Shown here piece by piece: positions 7,526 to 12,347 of a stretch of DNA of 12,347 bases. Both the position numbers and the translations under genes were made by a program. Under the pieces are notes generated by a model. The model was not told where the DNA came from. It saw only the letters and a list, made by a program, of their open reading frames with translations, and made no database searches. The first letter of the stretch is position 1. Each line of letters begins with the position of its first letter. The stretch is from Jimgerdemannia flammicorona (Eukaryota > Mucoromycota > Endogonomycetes > Endogonales > Endogonaceae), in NCBI GenBank assembly GCA_003990745.1, contig RBNI01005601.1:1-12347 (forward strand), read 5' to 3'.

Positions 7526-8582
7526 GCCAATAGATTCAACAATGGCTGCCAATAAGGAAATATGGGCCAAGGCTCTAGGTGAAAGCAAGTGGGACATACT
7601 TAGGAATATTATCAGAGTTTTGGATATAAGTGGTGATTACTCTGGCTCCACACTCATTTTGTCTACCTCCACACAATGCAACACCTCACCACATATAACT
7701 GCCAGTATTTTGATAATTGTATGAAGGATATAGTCAAATAAACGACCCTGACAATAAGCTCTGTGATACCAGTATACAACCTTCTGATTGACTGACTAGA
7801 GGACAAGCTCGAGGACAGGCTGGAGAGTTGCAGTGATTTACGGTTAAGCCCAGATCAGAGAGATACCATGGAGGTTGCTCTAAGTAAGCTCAGAAAATAC
7901 TACTCCCAAACAGATACTACTGTATACTCAATCAGTACAGTTATGTCGATGTTGGCATGTGGCTGTTGCCCCTTCCAAAATAGAGAAAACCCTATAAAAA
8001 CTCACTCTTCTTTTCTTCGAACAGACACTTAAAGCTATAATACTATAAAGATCAGGGCTGGGAGCAGCACTTCATTGAGAGAACCAAGCAGACTATAATT
8101 GAAGTGTACCGGAAAAACTATGCACTGCCACAAGGTTCTGGCCAAAGTCCAGATGAATATGCTGAGGGATCTCTCCTGTCCTACATTTACTTCAGCAGAA
8201 AGAAGAAGAGAGAGCCATCAGTGAAAGAGCTGCTATCAATAGATGAACTTACCATTTACCTCACTAGTGACCACGTGGTCCTGCTGGAGAGTGTAGAGGT
8301 ACTCAACTGGTGGAAGGTGGATTATCAGGTGGGTATTGGGCCAATTTAATCCACCAATCTAACTACTGCTTTACCCACCGGGGTGTGCAGCTGCATCAAA
8401 CAAACTTTCCCAGTCTGTATAGTATGGCTTGAGACTACTTGACGATTCCTGCCTCTAGTGCTTCCATCGAGCAGGTGTTCTCAGATGGGGTGGATCTCGT
8501 TGCCCCAAAGAGGTGTGTACTGAATGCTGAGACAATCCAGACATATATGTGTCTGAAGTCTTGGTGGGGCTTGGGCTGCTAA
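6050..8582 (+). pseudogene. hAT transposase (BED zinc finger, DDE RNase-H-like core, C-terminal dimerisation domain), decayed
   Basis: Exons seen: BED-finger start with GDDVVCNYC (about 6050-6189) and LGSTTSN...IKDKH (about 6282-6389); 6457-6663 (AEFQNQLIRWIV...DQPF); about 6745-6945 (SFTIDT*TSP, first catalytic Asp, then FLGITGYWID); 7062-7460 (ITIDNATNNSTFF second Asp; QAHVLNLAIQ); parts of 7540-7960 (LGESKWDILRNII; IPVYNLLID); about 8025-8328; 8391-8582 (DYLTIPASSASIEQVFS with the catalytic Glu, then MCLKSWW). The intron at 6390-6456 is classical: GTGAGT, ACTAAT, TTTAG. Stops occur at 6772, 7173, 7311, 7314, 7389, 7793, 8038 and the codon before DYLTIP. Nearly all fit CGA-to-TGA, TGG-to-TAG/TGA or CAA-to-TAA, and where hAT proteins have D-V-R-T-R-W-N-S-T this copy has D-I-C-M-H-stop-N-S-T. 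The family would excise and insert the element in the nucleus. Some junctions are approximate and the start is unknown. Confidence 0.9.
7500..7525. repeat. Poly(A) homopolymer inside the transposase pseudogene
   Basis: A run of about 26 A lies between the D-x-x-x-x-W-N-S-T exon and the LGESKWDILRN exon. No target duplication or retro-element boundary is visible, so slippage expansion in an intron or dead exon is the simplest reading. Confidence 0.8.
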
Positions 8583-8717
8583 AATTTGGTAGGTCTGCAG
8601 ATAAGTTGGTTGGCCTTGTGGAATATTTAATATCTTTCAAAATAATAAAAAAAGGAAAAAAAACCTGAGGACTCAGCTTGGAGTTTGTGGCCCAAGTGGG
8701 GTGGGGTTGGCAGTGGC
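8583..8717 (+). other. 3' flank of the hAT-2 transposase, likely poly(A) site
   Basis: This follows the transposase stop TAA (8580-8582). It is AT-rich, with AATAAA-like strings (AATAATAAAA) around 8641-8650, then AAAAAGGAAAAAAAACCTGAGG, the point where homology to the first bases of the window begins. Confidence 0.45.
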
Positions 8718-9165
8718 GGTGGAGGGAGTGCACAATATTTGTAGCCCTCAGCTAGTAGCAAGAAGCAGCTTCAAGCTGCCAGTACCTGGGTCGGTGGGCA
8801 GGTTGGCAGGTCGGTGGGTCAGTGGAGGGAGTGCGCAAAATTTGCAGCCCTCTGCCAGCAGTAAGGGGCAGCCCTAAGCTGCAAGTGTCCAGGTCGGGGG
8901 GGTAGGAAAAGGGAGCATGCAAAATTTGCAGCCCTCTGCCAGCAGCAAGGGGCAGCCCCAAGCTGTCAGTGCCCGGGTCAGTGGGTGGGATCGGTTAGCA
9001 GGCGTGGAGTCAGTGGAGAGAGCATGCAAAATTTGTGGTCCTCTACTGGCAGCAAGGGGCAGCCCCAAGCCACAAGTATCTGGGACGGGTGGGGTAGGTG
9101 GAGGGAGTGTGCAAAATTTGTGGCCCTCCACCAGCGGTATAGGGGCAGCCCCAAGCCGCTAAGGA
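8718..9165. repeat. GC-rich ~85-105 bp tandem repeats, five units (hAT-2)
   Basis: Units begin near 8721, 8824, 8908, 9015 and 9099, with the same core as in hAT-1 but one more unit. Many CpGs of the hAT-1 array are TpG or CpA here. The spacing alternates between about 84 and about 105 bp. No gene is supported. Confidence 0.85.
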
Positions 9166-9480
9166 GTCTGGGGCAGAGGGTGCTTCTGGCAAGTTGGAGG
9201 GTGCTTCTGGTAGTCAGAGGGCATTTCCGGTGGTTGAAGTCACCAGTTTGGGTCCCACAGGCACCCAGCCCTATGCCACAGTGCTGTACTGATGGCACTA
9301 CAGAGTAGGACTGAGGGGTCAGTAGGGCCCTGTATAACAGCTAAGCTAGTGCTACATAAGAGGCACCTGGCCCAACTCCCCCACATAAGACTACCCAACC
9401 TACACAAAATGGCTGCCTAACCCTCATGAAAGATTGCCTAACTCTCACGAAAGATTGTCTAACTCTTACAAAAACTGCTC
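9166..9480. repeat. Spacer and decayed ~21-bp repeats (hAT-2)
   Basis: 9166-9394 matches the hAT-1 spacer 446-675 (GGAGGGTGCTTCTGG-type short repeats, then no recognisable feature). 9395-9480 holds the counterpart of the ~21-bp repeats: ATGGCTGCCTAACCC once and AAAGATTGCCTAAC-type units, one unit fewer than hAT-1. Confidence 0.65.
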
Positions 9481-10760
9481 TACCTACTGGTTCTAGGCCT
9501 TAATGAAATTCTCATCTAAACCCCTCCTCTTTGCTTTTTTCACCCCCTCTTTTCTGCCACCTGGTATTTGATATAATCCTTGTAAATCTCATTGATGTGG
9601 TGATGAAGTTCATTGCCATAGAGGTTCCTTACCACCATCACAACCACCTCTCTACATTCATTAATAAAGATATGGTTCTCTTTATTATTGGTTACTCCTG
9701 CTGGCCAATAGATCCCTTGATTGAGTATGATTGGCTCTGATTCGAATGTAGACCTCCAAGCCTTGATGACGATGCTAGTACTGCTCATGCTGAATATCTT
9801 GCCCTTAAATTTCTCTATTTGATCAGACACCGGATATAGTTGAACTTGAGTAACTTTGAACTCTCCTTTCCAATGGAACTGAGCCCTGATCTGAGGGACT
9901 GAGATAAGTATATGGATGGGTTGTATGTGGACAGGTTGCATGTGGATGGGTTGCATGTAGATGGATTGCGTGCGGGCAGGTTGCATGTGGGCAGGTTACA
10001 TGTGGGCAGGTTGCATGTGAGCAGGTTGCAGGTAGATTGCATGTAGGTGGGTTGTATGTAGGCAGGTTGCATGTAGGCAGGTTGTGTGTGGATGGGTTGC
10101 ATGCAGGTGTGGGTGTTTTTTAGGGGGAGATCATGTAAAAATGAAATTAAATAAAACACAGAGATGGGTATTTCAGAAAAAGAGTATGAGTGAGTGAGTG
10201 AGTAAGCTACATACCGACAAGTTGCACACTAATGAGTTGTACAAGTTGCACAAGATTGCTCATGAAAGCTTGCTTCTATTCCTTTTGAGACCTCTGCTAT
10301 ATGATATATTGACTCAATAGCTCAGCCACTAAAGGTATACCCCACAACGTCCACTAGCCTTTCTTCATCTTAACCAGATGTTGCGAATAAAGTTGGCAGA
10401 TCTCGCCATAGAGCTGTGGACCCTAAGAAAAGCATGAGGTAAATTGGGTCATGCTGGGGAAGTTTAAATAAACACAAGTAAACAAGTGGCAGCCGAGTGA
10501 GCAACCTACATCTATTATTGGCTACTCCAAAAAGGCTGCTGTGTACATAGCTATGAGGTCTGTGAATTCCGAGGTCTGAAGGGCCACTGTAAGTTATTGC
10601 CAGAATTCTCTCTCATCCCCACCATCACCATTGCTACTGTCCCACCATCACCCCTTTGGCTCTCAATGAGCAGCTTGTATGCTGTCCATATGAGAAAGAA
10701 TCTAACATTGTCAGCAGAGAGTATATTTCCACCTTGAATACTCCCTCTTTTGATGATCAT
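9466..10760 (-). pseudogene. Truncated copy of the hAT passenger gene (hAT-2)
   Basis: This is the counterpart of the 777-2829 gene. It starts with ATG at 10760. The first exon frameshifts in the Gly/Asp-rich tract (shorter than in hAT-1) and has a TAG further on. Exon 2 is 10422-10264, exactly 159 nt as in hAT-1, but its donor GTGAGC has become ATGAGC. Exon 3 starts at 9890 (IRAQFHWKGEFKV) and is cut at about 9507. The sequence then jumps to the last codons of exon 5 (about 9506-9466), where the two Trp codons of hAT-1's AWDQWVEQFL are TAG. About 809 bp equivalent to hAT-1 818-1626 are missing, removing exon 4 and the HxD...H region. It cannot produce the full protein. Confidence 0.75.
9915..10262 (-). 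repeat. Expanded 15-bp minisatellite and short (GAGT)n in passenger intron 2 (hAT-2)
   Basis: About twelve to thirteen 15-bp units of TTGCATGTGGGCAGG type (about 9918-10110), roughly double the hAT-1 array, include one 11-bp unit (TTGCAGGTAGA). The GAGT run at about 10187-10204 is about half the hAT-1 length. The array is a VNTR by this two-copy comparison. Confidence 0.75.
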
Positions 10761-10834
10761 TGCAGGGTAAAAAATGAGTAGACTGGACCAATATACGAAT
10801 TAAGGGCTGCTGTTTCATTTGCTCATGATGTGGC

Positions 10835-10990
10835 AGGAAAGAATAAAGAAAAAGAACAAAGAAAAGGAACAAAGAAAAAGAACAAAGAACAAAAGAAGAG
10901 AGGGAGCAAAAAGAAAGAGTAATGTCACCAAAGTGCAGCAAGAAAAAAAAAACAAGAGTGAAATGAATAAAAGAAAGGGTGATGTCACCA
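10835..10990 (-). promoter_or_regulatory. Putative promoter region of the passenger gene, hAT-2 copy
   Basis: It has the same arrangement as 2905-3050: an AAAGAACAAAGA-type tract (pyrimidine-rich on the gene strand), then two units with AGTAATGTCACC (about 10918-10929) and GGTGATGTCACC (10978-10989). The CRE-like core is conserved in three of the four copies seen in the window, allowing one transition. Confidence 0.35.
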
Positions 10991-10997
10991 AAGATTT

Positions 10998-11217
10998 CAA
11001 TCTGGATGGATTAATCCAGATGAACCAATCTGGATGGACCAATCCAGATGGACCAATCTGGATGGATCAATCTGGATCAATCTGGATGGATCAATCCAGA
11101 TGAATCAATCCAGATCAATCTGGATCAATTCAGATCAGATCACGAGACCAATCTGAGTTAATTTGAATCTATCATATGATAAATCTGAATCAAATCTCAT
11201 CTGGATCAACTCCATCT
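10998..11217. repeat. Right subterminal repeats of hAT-2
   Basis: Repeats of CAATCTGGATGGAC and CAATCCAGATGGAC type lie at about 11000-11140, followed by the inner inverted repeat (about 11165-11200). Compared with hAT-1, essentially every CCGG core has decayed to CCAG or CTGG. Confidence 0.75.
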
Positions 11218-11230
11218 ATTCAGAGTACTA
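11218..11230. repeat. Right terminal inverted repeat of hAT-2
   Basis: ATTCAGAGTACTA pairs with TAGTACTCCGAAT at the left end, with one transition difference. Confidence 0.88.
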
Positions 11231-11238
11231 TGGATAGA
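11231..11238. repeat. Right target-site duplication of hAT-2
   Basis: TGGATAGA is the partner of TAGATGGG at 5605-5612. The next base restores the gypsy chromodomain frame. Confidence 0.8.
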
Positions 11239-11552
11239 TTACCCTGAATATGATGCTACCTGGAAACCTGCCACTAATCTCAAGAACTCCCAAGACCTCA
11301 TTCAAGAGTTCAAGCAAAAAGGAACTCATTGACTGCCCATGAGGTTCTCTTCTTAGATAGTAGATGACCTACTGTATTGATCAGACACATTATATATCAG
11401 GGCTCTCTAAGGGATACAGCATCAGAAACAAGAGATATAGGAAAACCCTATAAATCCTACAACCAATGAGATTCAAACCAGTTCTCATCTGATCAAGATG
11501 ATACTTTGGCCCTCACCTTATACAAGGATGGCCAATCCTTGCCAATGAGTCA
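11239..11552 (+). pseudogene. pol: C-terminal end of the gypsy chromodomain and pol tail
   Basis: It continues the 3319-5612 frame after removal of hAT-2: Tyr-Pro-Glu-Tyr-Asp, then ATWKPATNLKNSQDLIQEFK, the usual chromodomain end with the second aromatic Trp. A TGA follows 'GTH' near 11330; since CGA-to-TGA is the common lesion here, the true stop may lie later. The same frame continues to about 11550 interrupted only by TGA/TAG/TAA codons of transition type, but I recognise no domain there. The chromodomain would direct integration to modified histones (family knowledge). Confidence 0.85.
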
Positions 11553-11632
11553 ATATATTTAATTTGAAGTTTCTTTTAGTCTTACTATTTGTTATGTATA
11601 ACTTTAAGAATTCAACAAGGACATTGATTCTT
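11553..11632 (+). other. AT-rich 3' untranslated spacer of the gypsy element
   Basis: A short AT-rich stretch lies between the end of the possible pol tail and the polypurine tract. No feature is recognised. Confidence 0.5.
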
Positions 11633-11645
11633 AAGGAGGGGGAGA
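11633..11645 (+). promoter_or_regulatory. Polypurine tract of the gypsy element
   Basis: AAGGAGGGGGAGA, all purine, sits directly before TGTAATATT. This is the expected plus-strand primer site next to a 3' LTR. Confidence 0.75.
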
Positions 11646-11897
11646 TGTAATATTTTAGTATAGTTTATTTCTTTTCTCTGTCTTTCTTGAATATTCTATA
11701 ACCTTCCAGCACTTTCTGCATACTTAGAAATCTTCTTCTTGGCACCGAGTATTAACTAGTACTTATTTAACTAGTCACAGAATATTCTGGAAACTTGTAG
11801 AACTTTATTTATCATTATTTGTCATCTTTGCCAAGAACTTTCCTCTTGGTATTTTCTTTTGATTTCTCAGATCTTTTTGGATCTTTCCTTCAGATCT

Positions 11898-11907
11898 TAT
11901 ATAAATA
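11898..11907 (+). promoter_or_regulatory. TATA box in the LTR
   Basis: TATATAAATA sits about 250 bp inside the LTR. On family knowledge it would drive the genomic transcript from the 5' LTR copy. Confidence 0.5.
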
Positions 11908-11924
11908 TCTCCTTTGTTCTCATA

Positions 11925-11930
11925 AATAAA
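11925..11930 (+). terminator. Polyadenylation signal AATAAA in the LTR
   Basis: AATAAA lies about 20 bp beyond the TATA box. In the 3' LTR it could direct 3' end formation. Confidence 0.35.
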
Positions 11931-12100
11931 GTCTCAGAATATTTTCTCCCAGAAATTCTTCAAGAACACTTGAATCCTCAAGTATCTCTTTGAGCTACTT
12001 AGAGCCACCAGAACTAGTTGCTTCCTCATTTAGAAACTAGAACCATTATATAAACTAAGAGCTGGTTTATTTTGAATACAATTGCTGGAGTATTTATACA

Positions 12101-12347
12101 TGTTGGCTAAGTAATGGTTTGCAGATTTTGACTAAGTATGTATGACTATATGGTATATATATGACTGCTCTGTTTGTTCCATGAGCAAACATGCTGTTTG
12201 TATTCAGAACAACAGACTGCTTGTACTCAGAACAACTGTTTGCTTAAGAAACAAATAACCCATTGGTTATGTAATGTGTTTGTTGCAGCACAAATGTTCA
12301 GGGTGTTCAGTATATCGTTTTCGGTATCTCGCTCGTTTCGTTCGACT
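12101..12347. other. Flanking DNA beyond the LTR, unassigned, with a 23-bp direct repeat
   Basis: No gene is supported. 12194-12216 and 12217-12237 are adjacent near-identical copies of CTGTTTGTATTCAGAACAAC (variants differ by T/C), preceded by a near-palindrome CAAACATGCTGTTTG. The last ~40 bases suddenly contain several CpGs (CGTTTTCGG, CTCGCTCG, TTCGTTCG) in a window whose AT-rich parts are almost free of them. This could be the edge of another element. Confidence 0.45.

Larger units (their letters stand above)
5613..11230 (+). mobile_element. hAT-2: end-to-end but decayed hAT transposon, 5618 bp, inserted in the gypsy chromodomain
   Basis: The left end TAGTACTCCGAATG and the right end ATTCAGAGTACTA form an imperfect TIR, flanked by a decayed 8-bp duplication (5605-5612 and 11231-11238). 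Deleting 5613-11238 rejoins the gypsy frame as Met-Gly-Tyr-Pro-Glu, a normal chromodomain sequence, which fixes the borders to the base. Inside, left to right: subterminal repeats, CA microsatellite, BED/DDE transposase pseudogene on +, GC-rich tandem repeats, ~21-bp repeats, - strand passenger pseudogene with an internal deletion, A/G-rich tract, subterminal repeats, TIR. It cannot move by itself, since its transposase has many stops. Confidence 0.92.
3319..12100 (+). mobile_element. Ty3/gypsy chromovirus-type LTR retrotransposon, 3' part, interrupted by hAT-2
   Basis: The domain order reverse transcriptase, RNase H, integrase, chromodomain is that of Ty3/gypsy chromoviruses. The element occupies 3319-5612 and 11239 to about 12100; 5613-11230 is the inserted hAT-2. 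Gag, protease, the first part of the reverse transcriptase and the 5' LTR would be left of hAT-1, outside the window. The 3' side shows a polypurine tract and a TG-starting LTR. The element is dead, with about twenty in-frame stops. Confidence 0.9.
11646..12100 (+). repeat. Probable 3' LTR of the gypsy element
   Basis: It starts TGTAATATT right after the polypurine tract. The proposed end is ...TTTATACA at 12100, giving a TGTA...TACA inverted border and a length of 455 bp. Inside are a TATA box, TATATAAATA (11898-11907), and an AATAAA (11925-11930), consistent with U3 and R signals. The left border is well placed; the right border is a guess because the 5' LTR is not in the window. An alternative end is TACA at 12080. 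Confidence 0.6.

Noticed and set aside
1..11230. The two similar ~2.5-3.3 kb blocks (1-3318 and 8643-11230) as LTRs of one large retrotransposon
   Set aside because: They do not begin TG or end CA, each ends in the hAT TIR, and the second is continuous with a hAT transposase and an 8-bp target duplication.

Overview
The window is a nest of decayed transposable elements from a eukaryote, most likely a repeat-rich filamentous fungus (a basidiomycete is my guess, not proven). Reasons: short introns of fungal type (GTGAGT or GTGAGG donors, ACTAAT or CTGAC branch sites), a chromodomain-bearing Ty3/gypsy element, hAT-superfamily transposons, and coding frames destroyed almost only by C-to-T and G-to-A transitions, as RIP or cytosine-methylation decay would leave. 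I see no ordinary cellular gene, tRNA, rRNA or CRISPR array.

Layout: (1) 1-3318 is the right-hand part of one hAT element (hAT-1). (2) 3319-5612 is the pol frame of a Ty3/gypsy retrotransposon, from mid reverse transcriptase to the start of the chromodomain. (3) 5613-11230 is a second, end-to-end copy of the same hAT family (hAT-2), inserted inside the chromodomain codons. (4) 11239-11645 is the rest of the chromodomain, a 3' tail and a polypurine tract. (5) 11646 to about 12100 is the probable 3' LTR. (6) About 12101-12347 is flanking DNA of unknown nature. Removing hAT-2 and one 8-bp target duplication rejoins the chromodomain in frame. hAT-1 also ends inside the reverse transcriptase codons, so one gypsy copy was hit twice by the same hAT family, in the same orientation.

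The hAT family has an unusual organisation. Left to right it has a terminal inverted repeat (TIR), subterminal repeats, a BED-finger DDE transposase on the + strand (seen only in hAT-2), GC-rich ~85-105 bp tandem repeats, ~21 bp repeats, a second multi-exon gene on the - strand convergent with the transposase, a pyrimidine-rich and CRE-like putative promoter for that gene, subterminal repeats and the right TIR. The second gene can be spliced on paper in hAT-1 into five exons and about 479 residues with consistent intron phases and one premature stop. Its C-terminal region carries an HxD...H pattern resembling the Fe(II)/2-oxoglutarate dioxygenase fold. hAT-2 has lost that region through a ~0.8 kb deletion. 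This passenger gene is the most interesting item here; the dioxygenase reading is a weak motif-level inference.
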